From Croceimicrobium hydrocarbonivorans (GTDB lineage: Bacteria; Bacteroidota; Bacteroidia; Flavobacteriales; Schleiferiaceae), in NCBI RefSeq assembly GCF_014524565.1, contig NZ_CP060139.1:2301501-2365500 (forward strand): DNA of 64,000 nt, written 5' to 3'. A program made the position numbers and the translations under genes. Below are positions 1-6,621 of the stretch, in pieces. The notes beneath the pieces were generated by a model, which saw only the letters and a program-made list of their open reading frames with translations, searched no databases and was not told the DNA's origin. Numbering within the stretch: the first letter of the stretch is position 1; every line of letters begins with the position of its first letter.

Positions 1-385
1 GATGAGTTACGAAAGTTGCTTTACCAAATATTTTTGGATACAATATTTGTAGGTTTAGAATGTAGTTGTCCCATCTAAAAATTTTAGAAGCGTTTTTTTG
101 TTCGTATATGACTTCAAGATTTTCATATTCGCTAAAATTTAAATTTTTCAATTCAATTTTTTTGTCTATAATATATTCTTGAATTACTTCTGGTGAATTT
201 AATAAATCATAGTGTCTATCTATGTGTAGGAATATATTTTTGCCTTCTTGATCTACTTCTTGGAGCCAGCACCATGCAGAGGCGAGATGATTATCCATGA
301 TATAGATATTATCTTCTTTATAGAGGAAATTAACATTTTCATCAAGTGATTGTTTTAATTTATAGTGAGGTTTTTTAATCCACAT
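1..385 (-). CDS. UPF0489-like protein (C-terminus beyond window)
   Basis: This is an open frame of 128 codons starting with ATG at 385 and running off the left edge. The visible part carries MDNHLASAWCW at about residues 30-40 and LHIDRHYD at about 53-60. This pairing of an N-terminal DNH...W segment with an HxDxHxD-type metal site is what I recognise from the UPF0489 (C5orf22-like) family, whose fold resembles arginases and includes peptidyl-arginase-type enzymes. A Mn-dependent hydrolase is therefore possible, but the substrate is unknown. It lies 21 nt downstream of the Abi-alpha-like gene on the same strand, so the two are probably co-transcribed. The region is clearly more AT-rich than the core genes to its right. 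The family call rests on motif recall only, because the second half is missing. Confidence 0.6.
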   Translation of the reverse strand, partial: MWIKKPHYKLKQSLDENVNFLYKEDNIYIMDNHLASAWCWLQEVDQEGKNIFLHIDRHYDLLNSPEVIQEYIIDKKIELKNLNFSEYENLEVIYEQKNASKIFRWDNYILNLQILYPKIFGKATFVTH

Positions 386-406
386 ATTGGTAAAAATAAA
401 TCTTTG

Positions 407-1183
407 TTAAAGAACCGATCTATTGGTGTTTAAAGCGTGAAAGTGTCCGATTGAATTATAGTAATGTTCGGTGTCGTTTTGGCCATTTACAGCGGCGTTT
501 AAATGGAGAAGGAATGGAGAAGGGATGAACTTAATGTCTTGTATGTTGTCCATATTCTCATGAAAACCAGAAACGATTGAGTTGTTTAAGGCATCAGTAA
601 TTAATGATAAGCCTCTTAGGTTGTCGATTTCTCTATCCAAGCGATGTATATCTGAAGTGTTGCTAATCGAAAATAATTTATCTAGTGATGTTTCAACGTG
701 TTGTAGTGGGACTATTAGTCCGTTTTTATCCTTGCCAACTATCACTTCGTCGCAAATGAACTTAATTATGCGGGCTTGAACGGTAGAAAGGGATTTTAAA
801 GTCTGAATATATATAATTTTTGAGTCGTCATTTTGTTTTTTGCTAAGAGATGATACCAATAACCCGGCCCACATATCTAATAGGTTTTCGTCGTCTTGCC
901 ATGAAGAATTATTCATGATCTCATTTGCTATTCTGGGATTGAGAATTAAGTTATGATGTGTAGGATCAATTTTGAGTTTATCTTGAGATTTTTGAGCCAT
1001 CTTTATTAAGTTGCAAATACGCCAGTATCTAACTTTATCTTGGAGCATTAATCCAAATTCATCAGCTGCTGGAGTGCAAATCTTGCTAAGAAAGTTGATA
1101 GCTCCTTTCGCCCCTTGGTCAACAAAAATTTTAAGTGCTTCTCCGTAAGGCTTGAGGCCTAGAATATCTTTTGATTCAGACAT
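407..1183 (-). CDS. Abi-alpha (DUF4393)-like protein, possible phage defence
   Basis: The protein has 258 residues and no signal peptide or membrane segment. The central stretch, about residues 50-115, has the pattern I associate with the Abi-alpha/DUF4393 family: an R..N motif, a helix with many lysines, a proline-containing loop (LNPRIAN), then acidic residues followed by LLDMWAGLLVSSLS. The C-terminal half is predicted mixed alpha/beta and is not recognised. Abi-alpha proteins were named from abortive infection, but their mechanism is not established. The gene is the first of a likely two-gene operon with the UPF0489-like gene and sits next to an att-like scar at tRNA-Leu, the usual place for defence cargo. 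The ATG at 1183 gives the full domain. The defence role is inferred from family and location. Confidence 0.6.
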   Translation of the reverse strand: MSESKDILGLKPYGEALKIFVDQGAKGAINFLSKICTPAADEFGLMLQDKVRYWRICNLIKMAQKSQDKLKIDPTHHNLILNPRIANEIMNNSSWQDDENLLDMWAGLLVSSLSKKQNDDSKIIYIQTLKSLSTVQARIIKFICDEVIVGKDKNGLIVPLQHVETSLDKLFSISNTSDIHRLDREIDNLRGLSLITDALNNSIVSGFHENMDNIQDIKFIPSPFLLHLNAAVNGQNDTEHYYNSIGHFHALNTNRSVL

Positions 1184-1417
1184 TTCGTGAGGGTGTTAAT
1201 GTTTGATCGATTAATATATCAAGAAAATTGAGCATTTTTTTGGCTTGTTATCGAAGTGCCTTCCTTGAATGAGAAAGGACCGTTGGTAGCGAGGGGCGAA
1301 AACCGGCTCGGTTTTGCGTCTTTAAGGGGAAGCTTCAGGGGGTAAGTGGCAGTAAGTTAGATAGTTGTGCTTAAAGGTGCTAAGGTCACGATTTGGCTAA
1401 TTTTTCGTGATTTGGGC

Positions 1418-1450
1418 AAAAAAAAACACCTTACTTTTTCGTAAGGTGTT
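1418..1450 (-). terminator. Duplicated tRNA-Leu terminator in copy A
   Basis: A 10-bp perfect stem (arms 1425-1434 and 1441-1450) with a 6-nt loop is followed on the minus strand by a run of T. It is identical to the hairpin after the intact tRNA gene. It may now end transcription that enters from 1491 onwards. Confidence 0.7.
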
Positions 1451-1470
1451 CTAAATCAGTGATTTAAAAG

Positions 1471-1490
1471 TGCCCGGAGCCGGAGTCGAA
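1471..1490 (-). pseudogene. tRNA-Leu 3'-end fragment (att-like scar)
   Basis: Twenty bases match exactly the 3' acceptor strand, discriminator base and part of the T-arm of the intact tRNA-Leu at 2846-2929. The rest of the tRNA is absent. A duplicated tRNA 3' end is the standard trace left by a tyrosine-recombinase element that integrated into a tRNA gene. No integrase gene is visible nearby. Confidence 0.75.
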
Positions 1491-1560
1491 TTGCAAACGG
1501 CTGTAATGGCTGTTAATAATCAATGTGTTATGTTTTTAGGATTGTTTCAGTATTTATGGT

Positions 1561-1582
1561 TTTCGGCAAACTTTCGGCAAAC
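1561..1582. repeat. Tandem 11-bp repeat, left end of the insert
   Basis: TTTCGGCAAAC occurs twice back to back (1561-1571 and 1572-1582). A similar 11-bp pair lies near the other end of the insert at 2757-2778. One-helical-turn spacing near an att scar suggests arm-type integrase or accessory-protein binding sites. Confidence 0.5.
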
Positions 1583-1622
1583 TTTTTGTCTGACTAATAC
1601 GGTAAAAGATATTGATAAATAG

Positions 1623-1901
1623 TTAGTTAGGGTCAACTAAGTCTTTTTCTGATACTAAAAATGTGTCAGAAAATGAAGAGTGATTATGTTCCCTGCAAAG
1701 AGGTGTGATGAATTCTTTTGATGTTGAATTTACATTGAATACATGGCCACCTGCTTCTGCTGGCCAAATGCAGCCTGGGACTCTACATGAAATGTTAGCA
1801 TTCGTGTTGCCTGATTTTTGTTTCCATAAATCAAGCCAATCTTCATATCCTGCAGGACGAACTCGATTCGAAGTGGATTTCTTATTCTTTACTGTAATCA
1901 T
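1623..1901 (-). CDS. Small HNH-like zinc protein, function unknown
   Basis: The protein has 92 residues. It has a basic N-terminus, then YEDWLDLW at about 19-26, and a likely zinc site made of Cys39 and Cys44 (CRVPGC), His53 in GGHV and a PLCREHN motif near residue 70. The C/C...GGH...CxxH layout is like small HNH-type zinc folds, and I recall short stand-alone bacterial proteins with a similar WLDFW start, all uncharacterised. No nuclease active-site asparagine-histidine pair can be asserted with confidence. The gene lies inside the 1.2-kb insert between the two direct repeats, with a 42-nt gap to the next gene on the same strand. It may be cargo of a mobile element. Confidence 0.5.
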   Translation of the reverse strand: MITVKNKKSTSNRVRPAGYEDWLDLWKQKSGNTNANISCRVPGCIWPAEAGGHVFNVNSTSKEFITPLCREHNHSSFSDTFLVSEKDLVDPN

Positions 1902-1943
1902 TTGAAACTCATTTAATGAAAATATGAAAGTGTTGGCACCAGA

Positions 1944-2429
1944 TTAGCTTGGGGGAGTTGGGCTTTTCAAAAAGAATTGGATAAAAAAACCAATTAATGC
2001 ACCAGTAAGGATAAAAATTAGCTGCCAATGATGTTGATATTTATACCTCCGGTATTCTTTAATAAACATTAGACCCTTTACTGTAGTGTATAATTTAATG
2101 TCAGGCACTTTACCGTGTTCCCCAACCGCCTTAAGGAGTCTTTTCGATGATTTTTTATTGATATCACTTTTTGATCTTTGAGCGCTATATGTTGTGCTAT
2201 TCCAGTGGGTTTTCAAGAATTCGACAGGGTCTTGATTACCTATACTAGAAATTCTGATGTAATCTTCTTGAATAAGTTCGATCAAAGCTCTTCTTATTGT
2301 TCCAAGATCTTCATGAAGACCGTGTAAGAATTTATTGGCAACCGTCTCAGAAGTGGATCTATTAAGGCTTTCAAAATGTTGTAGAATCTGTAATCTTAGG
2401 TCAGATCTTTTGTGTAGCCATTTTTTCAT
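1944..2429 (-). CDS. Predicted winged-helix protein with C-terminal membrane anchor
   Basis: The protein has 161 residues and is not recognised. The first ~70 residues look like a winged helix: LRLQILQHFESL, then ETVANKF, then LGTIRRALIELIQEDYI, ending in a beta-wing-like IRISS. Residues about 133-153 (start WQLIFILTGALIG) form one strong membrane segment at the C-terminus, with only a short tail after it. A DNA- or protein-binding head tethered to the membrane is the simplest reading. It is upstream of the small zinc protein on the same strand, inside the insert between the direct repeats. No assignment to a named family is possible from the sequence alone. Confidence 0.45.
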   Translation of the reverse strand: MKKWLHKRSDLRLQILQHFESLNRSTSETVANKFLHGLHEDLGTIRRALIELIQEDYIRISSIGNQDPVEFLKTHWNSTTYSAQRSKSDINKKSSKRLLKAVGEHGKVPDIKLYTTVKGLMFIKEYRRYKYQHHWQLIFILTGALIGFFIQFFLKSPTPPS

Positions 2430-2756
2430 TAGTCTAAGGCTTCAGGTAAGTTGGGGTTAAAAGGTTTGGTGATTAAGTTAAAGGAATCGTTAAGATACAA
2501 TAGTTTGAGAATATGGATTGTGAAGAAAATCAAGTAGTTCCTCCAATTCAAAATAAGATAAACCTTAGTTGAATATGTCGTCATGTAGCCTCTTCATTTC
2601 CCGTATTTATTGTAAACGGTGCGGGCTGTTATTTGGGATTAAAACTACAACCGAGTTGGGTGAAAACCGGCTCGGTTTTGCATCTTGAAGGGGAAGCTTC
2701 AGGGGGTAAGTGGCAGTAAGTTAGATAGTTGTGCTTAAAGGTGCTAAGGTCATGAT

Positions 2757-2778
2757 TTGGCTAACTTTTGGCTAACTT
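2757..2778. repeat. Tandem 11-bp repeat, right end of the insert
   Basis: TTGGCTAACTT occurs twice in tandem (2757-2767 and 2768-2778). In copy A of the large repeat only one degenerate unit is present. It resembles the pair at 1561-1582 and may be its counterpart at the opposite end of the element. Confidence 0.5.
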
Positions 2779-2791
2779 TTCGGGATTTGGG

Positions 2792-2825
2792 CAAAAAAAA
2801 ACACCTTACTTTTTCGTAAGGTGTT
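2792..2825 (-). terminator. Intrinsic terminator of tRNA-Leu
   Basis: Perfect 10-bp arms (2800-2809 and 2816-2825) are followed on the minus strand by nine T. It lies about 20 bp past the tRNA 3' end. Confidence 0.85.
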
Positions 2826-2845
2826 CTAAATCAAAGATTTAAAAG

Positions 2846-2929
2846 TGCCCGGAGCCGGAGTCGAACCGGCACGGGTGTTACCCCATTGGTGTTTGAGACC
2901 AACGCGTCTACCAATTCCGCCATCCGGGC
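2846..2929 (-). tRNA. tRNA-Leu (anticodon CAA)
   Basis: On the minus strand the sequence starts GCCCGGATGGCGG and ends TCCGGGC plus discriminator A, giving a 7-bp acceptor stem. The anticodon stem TTGGT/ACCAA encloses a loop with CAA (2893-2895 on the plus strand). A long variable arm (GGGGTAAC..CCGTG region) and the GGTTCGACTCC T-arm are present. CCA is not encoded. Its 3' end is duplicated at 1471-1490. Confidence 0.95.
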
Positions 2930-2983
2930 TTTTCCGATTTAGCGGGCGGCAAATATAAAAACTATTTTAATTGGGAAGGCTTT

Positions 2984-3361
2984 TTAAATCAGCTCTTTTT
3001 CATTGTAGCGATTTACACCCAGGGCAATGATTTTTCGGATTTCTGCTTGCTGCTCCTCGCTAAGCTTCTTTACATGAAAGCAGCTCTTGCCCTTCAACAT
3101 CTTTTGCAATCCTTCCGAAAGTTGAAAGAGCTCGGGATCGGTGTAGATCGGGAAGAAGTAAAAGCGGATATCCTTGGGCTTGGCGGCAGTAGAGGCGAAA
3201 TAGTATCCATCTACCTTTTGCTTGCCTTGCATGGTTTCTTTACGACCACAAACCTCCAAGCCTCCCGGGCCTTCTTTGCGCACTCGTAAAGGCGGACATT
3301 GTTCCTTGAGGCTTTGCGCTAGGAAGCTTTGAATTTCAGCTAAGTCAGAAAGTTCACTCAT
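2984..3361 (-). CDS. DUF1801-like small protein
   Basis: The protein has 125 residues if it starts at ATG 3361, which begins 3 nt after the stop codon of haaO. A longer frame to 3406 would overlap haaO and adds an unlikely N-terminus. The core has the pattern FYFFPIYTDPELF (about 67-79) and GKSCFHVKKL (about 91-100), which I associate with DUF1801/YdhG-type small proteins of unknown function. It is alpha/beta, soluble, and has no signal peptide. Tight spacing suggests translational coupling with the kynurenine-pathway gene upstream, but nothing in the sequence links it to that pathway. Confidence 0.55.
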   Translation of the reverse strand: MSELSDLAEIQSFLAQSLKEQCPPLRVRKEGPGGLEVCGRKETMQGKQKVDGYYFASTAAKPKDIRFYFFPIYTDPELFQLSEGLQKMLKGKSCFHVKKLSEEQQAEIRKIIALGVNRYNEKELI

Positions 3362-3363
3362 GC

Positions 3364-3894
3364 TTAATCGGTAAATCTTGGATCCGTTTCCATCTGGGTA
3401 CCGCAATTGCTACAAGTGCGTTTTTCTTCCGAGCCATAATAGTCTTTAAAGCGAGGTAGAAAGTCCTTTTCAATATTGTTGAGGTGGAAATAGGTCTCAT
3501 GCAATTTGTGATTGCAATTATCACAGAACCACATTAAACCATCCTGATGCTTGCTTTCACGCACGCGCTCAATTACCAAACCTACAGAACCTTCACTACG
3601 CATGGGTGAATGTGGCACCTTGGGTGGAAGTAAGAACATGTCTCCTGGCCCCAAATGAATATCAACCGGCTTCCCTTCATCCTGAATGCGAACGGTGATA
3701 TTGCCTTCTAATTGATAGAAGAGCTCCTCCGTTTCATTATAGTGGTAATCTTTACGGGCATTTGGTCCGCCCACGATCATTACGATATAATCTTCGCCCG
3801 CGGGATACAGATTTTTATTACCAACCGGGGGTTTTAATAAGTCCCGGTTTTCATCGATCCACTGCTGAAGATTAAAGGGTTTTGCTACCGCCAT
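3364..3894 (-). CDS. haaO: 3-hydroxyanthranilate 3,4-dioxygenase
   Basis: This iron-dependent ring-opening dioxygenase converts 3-hydroxyanthranilate to the semialdehyde that cyclises to quinolinate, in the kynurenine route of tryptophan breakdown and NAD synthesis. The length of 176 residues fits the bacterial enzyme. The cupin iron ligands His51, Glu57 and His95 fall at the same numbers as in the well-studied bacterial enzyme, and Arg47 and Arg99 match the substrate-binding arginines. A second rubredoxin-like metal site is present as C124xxC127 and a CSNC pair near the C-terminus. No other kynurenine gene is in the window. A -7-like element at 3914-3921 lies 19 nt upstream of the start. Confidence 0.93.
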   Translation of the reverse strand: MAVAKPFNLQQWIDENRDLLKPPVGNKNLYPAGEDYIVMIVGGPNARKDYHYNETEELFYQLEGNITVRIQDEGKPVDIHLGPGDMFLLPPKVPHSPMRSEGSVGLVIERVRESKHQDGLMWFCDNCNHKLHETYFHLNNIEKDFLPRFKDYYGSEEKRTCSNCGTQMETDPRFTD

Positions 3895-3913
3895 GCTTGT
3901 CTTGTCTTTGCGA

Positions 3914-3921
3914 CGAAGATA
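3914..3921 (-). promoter_or_regulatory. -7 promoter element TATCTTCG for haaO
   Basis: On the minus strand TATCTTCG resembles the Bacteroidota -7 element TAnnTTTG, with C in the sixth position as in several other promoters of this window. It ends 19 nt before the haaO start. No clear -33 TTTG is seen. Confidence 0.4.
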
Positions 3922-3941
3922 AGAATTTGGCCTACTCTGTG

Positions 3942-3985
3942 GTTAGTAGTTGGTCGCTGGTAGCTAGTAGTTTGTTGTTGGTGGC
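3942..3985. repeat. Low-complexity GGT/AGT-rich spacer
   Basis: This is a degenerate run of GTAGT, TTGGT and GGTAGC words between haaO and the marC-family gene. It looks like slippage-derived filler. No function is apparent. Confidence 0.4.
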
Positions 3986-3989
3986 TTAT

Positions 3990-4571
3990 TTAAGCCATGG
4001 TGAAAAGCATTTTCGCATTTTCACTGAAAAGCTTCACGGCAATCGCTAAGAGGATCACCCCAAAAACCTTGCGAAGGATATTTAATCCGCCTTCTCCTAA
4101 AATGCGCTCCAGCCAGGCTGCACTTTTAAGCACGGCATATACCAAAATAGAATTAAGGATAATGGCAACCACAATGTTTTCAGCGGCAAATTCAGCGCGA
4201 ATAGATACAATGGTAGTCATTACTCCCGCTCCGGCGATCAGGGGGAAAGCCAGGGGAACGATGGATGCTGATTTGGGTTCTTCATCCTTTATAATGGTAA
4301 TGCCCAGCACCATTTCCAGGGCCAGGATAAGCAGCACCAAGGCTCCTGCAACAGCAAAGGAGTTGATGTCTACCCCGAAGTATTTCAGGATTTGCTCACC
4401 AACAAAGAGGAAGAGGATCATAATTGCCGCTGCAACAATGCTCGCCTTCTCACTTTGAATATGCCCTACTTTTTTGCGGAGGGAAATAATGAGGGGGATG
4501 CTTCCCATCACGTCGATTACTGCGAACAAGATCAGGGTTGCCGATAAAATTTCCTTAAAACTAAATGACAT
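3990..4571 (-). CDS. MarC/UPF0056-family integral membrane protein
   Basis: The protein has 193 residues with about six membrane segments. It starts FKEILSATLILFAVIDVMGSIPL and contains the family-typical DVMGSIP and PLAFPLIAGAGVMTT (about 108-122). MarC proteins are inner-membrane proteins of unknown transport substrate. The original link to multiple antibiotic resistance in E. coli has not held up. The gene has its own -7-like element, and a perfect hairpin lies directly in front of the ATG. It seems monocistronic, with haaO downstream on the same strand 95 nt away. Confidence 0.88.
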   Translation of the reverse strand: MSFSFKEILSATLILFAVIDVMGSIPLIISLRKKVGHIQSEKASIVAAAIMILFLFVGEQILKYFGVDINSFAVAGALVLLILALEMVLGITIIKDEEPKSASIVPLAFPLIAGAGVMTTIVSIRAEFAAENIVVAIILNSILVYAVLKSAAWLERILGEGGLNILRKVFGVILLAIAVKLFSENAKMLFTMA

Positions 4572-4600
4572 GGCCTCTTTTTTTTGAGGCCGCGAAATTA
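4572..4600 (-). promoter_or_regulatory. Promoter and start-proximal hairpin of the MarC-family gene
   Basis: On the minus strand TAATTTCG (4600-4593) fits the local -7 element. It is followed by GGCCTC, eight A and GAGGCC (4591-4572), a perfect 6-bp stem whose last base touches the ATG at 4571. If transcription starts just past the -7 element, the whole leader would be this hairpin. Confidence 0.45.
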
Positions 4601-4654
4601 GTCTTTCCCTTTGGATTGGGGAACCCCCTCAACAAAAGCTTAATCAAGTAATGA

Positions 4655-5098
4655 TTAACGCATAACTTGTACGTTTACAGCGGATGGGCCTTTAGGGCCT
4701 TTCATGGTCTCGAAGCTTACGAGGTTACCCTCTTTCACTTCTTCTTTCAGCTGATTTACGTGCATGAATACGCTTTGTCCGGTTTTCTTATCCTTGATAA
4801 AACCGTAACCTTTAGATTCATTGTAAAAGGTAACCGTTCCTTTGCGGAGGCCATCCTCTTCTTCATCTTCACGGGCCCCTTTAGGTACACCAATTTCAAT
4901 GTTCTTGGCTTTTACCTTTTCGGCGGCCTCTGGTGGGGTGTCGTGGAAATTGCCATAGACGTCCATATAGGTGATGTTGTCACCCTTGTCGCCAGCATTG
5001 GCTTTGCGCTCTAAGCGCTTGCGTTCTTTCTCTTCTTTCTTTTTAGCGCGTTTCTTTTCGCGTTCTTTCTTTCCGAAGGTTTCTTGAGATCTTCCCAA
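4655..5098 (-). CDS. Cold-shock-domain protein with basic N-terminal extension
   Basis: The protein has 147 residues. The last ~65 form a cold-shock domain with RNP1-like KGYGFI and RNP2-like VFMHV, so it should bind single-stranded RNA or DNA. In front is an unusual Lys/Glu/Arg-rich ~35-residue helix and a linker containing YMDVYGNFHDTPPE. The N-terminus MGRSQETFGKKE resembles that of homologues in related bacteria, which supports the TTG start at 5098. It lies 12 nt after the DEAD-box helicase gene on the same strand. That pairing suggests both act on structured RNA, for instance in the cold. Confidence 0.88.
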   Translation of the reverse strand: MGRSQETFGKKEREKKRAKKKEEKERKRLERKANAGDKGDNITYMDVYGNFHDTPPEAAEKVKAKNIEIGVPKGAREDEEEDGLRKGTVTFYNESKGYGFIKDKKTGQSVFMHVNQLKEEVKEGNLVSFETMKGPKGPSAVNVQVMR

Positions 5099-5110
5099 AT
5101 TGATATTTAT

Positions 5111-6322
5111 TTATGATTCTATAAAAGTGTAAGCGATTCCGGTTTTGCCTGCGCGGCCGGTACGACCCACGCGGTGGATATAGCTATCCATGCTGCGAGG
5201 GATTTGATAATTGATCACATGTGATACATCATCCACATCAATCCCACGGGCCGCTACATCGGTAGCAATTAAAACCTGCAGCTTGCCGGCTTTAAAGGAG
5301 TTTAAGGCCTTTTGACGGTAATTTTGGCTTTTATCACCATGAATTTCATCGGAACGAATATCCGCTTGACGGAGTTTGCGATTGATCTTGCTTACCCAAC
5401 GCTTGGTCTCGGCAAAGATGATCACCTTATCGAAGCCAGGTCTTTGCAGCATCTCCTTTAAGACCTCTATTTTAACCTGTCCGTCTTTTAAATGGATTAA
5501 CTCCTGCTGAACATGGTTGTTCGTTAGGTCACCGCTGCTAATTTGCAAGCGTACCGGATCCACGAGAATTTCACTTATACGACGTTCTTGGGCTCGATCC
5601 AAGGTGGCAGAGAACAACAAGTTCTGGCGTTCAATCGGCAAGAGGTCAATAATGTGATTGAGGTCGCGCTCAAAGCCCATGTCTAAAAGGCGGTCGAACT
5701 CATCAATAACCAACATCTTAATGGAGCGGAAATGCAAGGCATTACGCTGGTGTAAATCTAAAAGTCGACCCGGAGTGGCAACGATCAAATCTTGATTACG
5801 AGCCGCTTTACGCAGGTCGGTATTCATATTGGTGCCGCCAATAAAAACAGCACTATATAATTTAAGTCCTTTACTTAAGCTGCGGTATTCTTCTTCAATT
5901 TGTACTGCAAGCTCACGGGTAGGGGCTAAGATTAAGGCTTGGTGTTTACCTTGAATCTGTCTTTGTAATAAGGGTAATAAAAAGGCTGCCGTTTTACCAC
6001 TACCGGTTTTGGCAATCCCTAAAAGATCACGACCCGCTAATAGGGGTTCCAAACTTTTTTCTTGAATTTCAGTGGGCTTTTCATAGCCTTTAGCGGCCAG
6101 TAATTCCTTTAATTTAGGATGGAGGGCGCTGTCTTGATATTCGAAGCTGGCTTCAAAGTGACGTTCTTCACGGGGCTCAGCCTGGTTTAATAAATCCTGC
6201 GGCTTAATGCTGCTAGGATTCTTAGGCTTGCCTTGCGGTCGACGTCTTCCTTTAGGTTTGCCAGTATGTTGAGATTTAGGCTTTCCCGGTCTACGGGATG
6301 GAGCCGTTGTTTTTCTATTCAT
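5111..6322 (-). CDS. DEAD-box-family RNA helicase (DEFD variant)
   Basis: This is an ATP-dependent RNA helicase of 403 residues. The first ~45 residues are a basic Lys/Arg/Pro/Gly-rich tail. The core has Walker A AKTGSGKT (104-111), PTREL (134-138), motif II as DEFD (207-210) instead of DEAD, SAT (238-240) and HRVGRTGRAG near 385. The final residue block ends soon after motif VI, so there is no long C-terminal extension. The Asp-Glu pair needed for catalysis is kept; only the A of DEAD is changed, a variant I recall in related bacteria. It is probably in an operon with the cold-shock protein downstream. Confidence 0.93.
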   Translation of the reverse strand: MNRKTTAPSRRPGKPKSQHTGKPKGRRRPQGKPKNPSSIKPQDLLNQAEPREERHFEASFEYQDSALHPKLKELLAAKGYEKPTEIQEKSLEPLLAGRDLLGIAKTGSGKTAAFLLPLLQRQIQGKHQALILAPTRELAVQIEEEYRSLSKGLKLYSAVFIGGTNMNTDLRKAARNQDLIVATPGRLLDLHQRNALHFRSIKMLVIDEFDRLLDMGFERDLNHIIDLLPIERQNLLFSATLDRAQERRISEILVDPVRLQISSGDLTNNHVQQELIHLKDGQVKIEVLKEMLQRPGFDKVIIFAETKRWVSKINRKLRQADIRSDEIHGDKSQNYRQKALNSFKAGKLQVLIATDVAARGIDVDDVSHVINYQIPRSMDSYIHRVGRTGRAGKTGIAYTFIES

Positions 6323-6621
6323 AAATAAGATACTAAAACCCAGTCTTTAGCTCGCGGAGAAGGCAATAGGCGAAAGACTTCAGCAATTGAAGCTGAAGAT
6401 ATATTTTCGGATATGGGACTAAAGGCAGTGGTGTTGATGTGCGACTTAATTTAGAGTCAATTGTTTATACGGGGCCAGGGGTTCCTAGCCTAATCACTTA
6501 AGAAAACAATTGCTTGTCGCTAAGAATTGAGCGGCAAAGATAACTAATATTTAGAATTCTGTTTTCATAGGCCACCCAGCTATTCTATCTTTCTGGGCGT
6601 TAAACTTGTAAATCCTCCCCT
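6323..6621. other. Divergent intergenic region
   Basis: This gene-poor stretch separates the helicase gene (minus) from the T9SS protein gene (plus) and must hold both promoters. TAAACTTG at about 6601-6608 is a weak -7 candidate for the plus gene. No long repeat, RNA gene or terminator is visible. A long 5' leader for the helicase, as in cold-regulated genes, is possible but not shown. Confidence 0.35.

Larger units (their letters stand above)
1298..1490. repeat. Direct repeat, copy A (island end / att region)
   Basis: This 193-bp segment is nearly identical to 2662-2865. It contains in order a GC-rich start, GGGGAAGCTTCAGGGGG, a strong hairpin with A/T tract, and the last 20 bp of tRNA-Leu. 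Identity stops at position 1490 inside the tRNA T-arm. Relative to copy B it lacks one 11-bp unit and has scattered substitutions. The non-coding stretch 1184-1622 consists of this repeat, about 110 bp of nothing recognisable before it, and a short tandem repeat after it. Confidence 0.85.
2662..2865. repeat. Direct repeat, copy B (tRNA-proximal)
   Basis: This is the second copy of the ~200-bp repeat at 1298-1490, running from downstream of tRNA-Leu into its T-arm. It is 11 bp longer because one TTGGCTAACTT unit is doubled. Together with copy A it brackets 1491-2661, about 1.2 kb. The gene-free stretch 2430-2845 holds about 230 bp with nothing recognisable, followed by this repeat. Confidence 0.85.

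Noticed and set aside
582-779. Plus-strand frame antisense to the Abi-alpha-like gene
   Set aside because: Lies wholly inside a well-formed minus-strand gene and has no recognisable features.
1471-1490. A second tRNA-Leu gene
   Set aside because: Only the 3' acceptor strand and part of the T-arm are present; no D-arm, anticodon or 5' acceptor strand follows.
3942-3985. CRISPR-like repeats
   Set aside because: Units are short, irregular and without spacers of constant length. No array is seen anywhere in the window.
3997-4458. 153-codon frame antisense to the MarC-family gene
   Set aside because: Serine/threonine/lysine-rich shadow of a hydrophobic coding sequence; typical antisense artefact.
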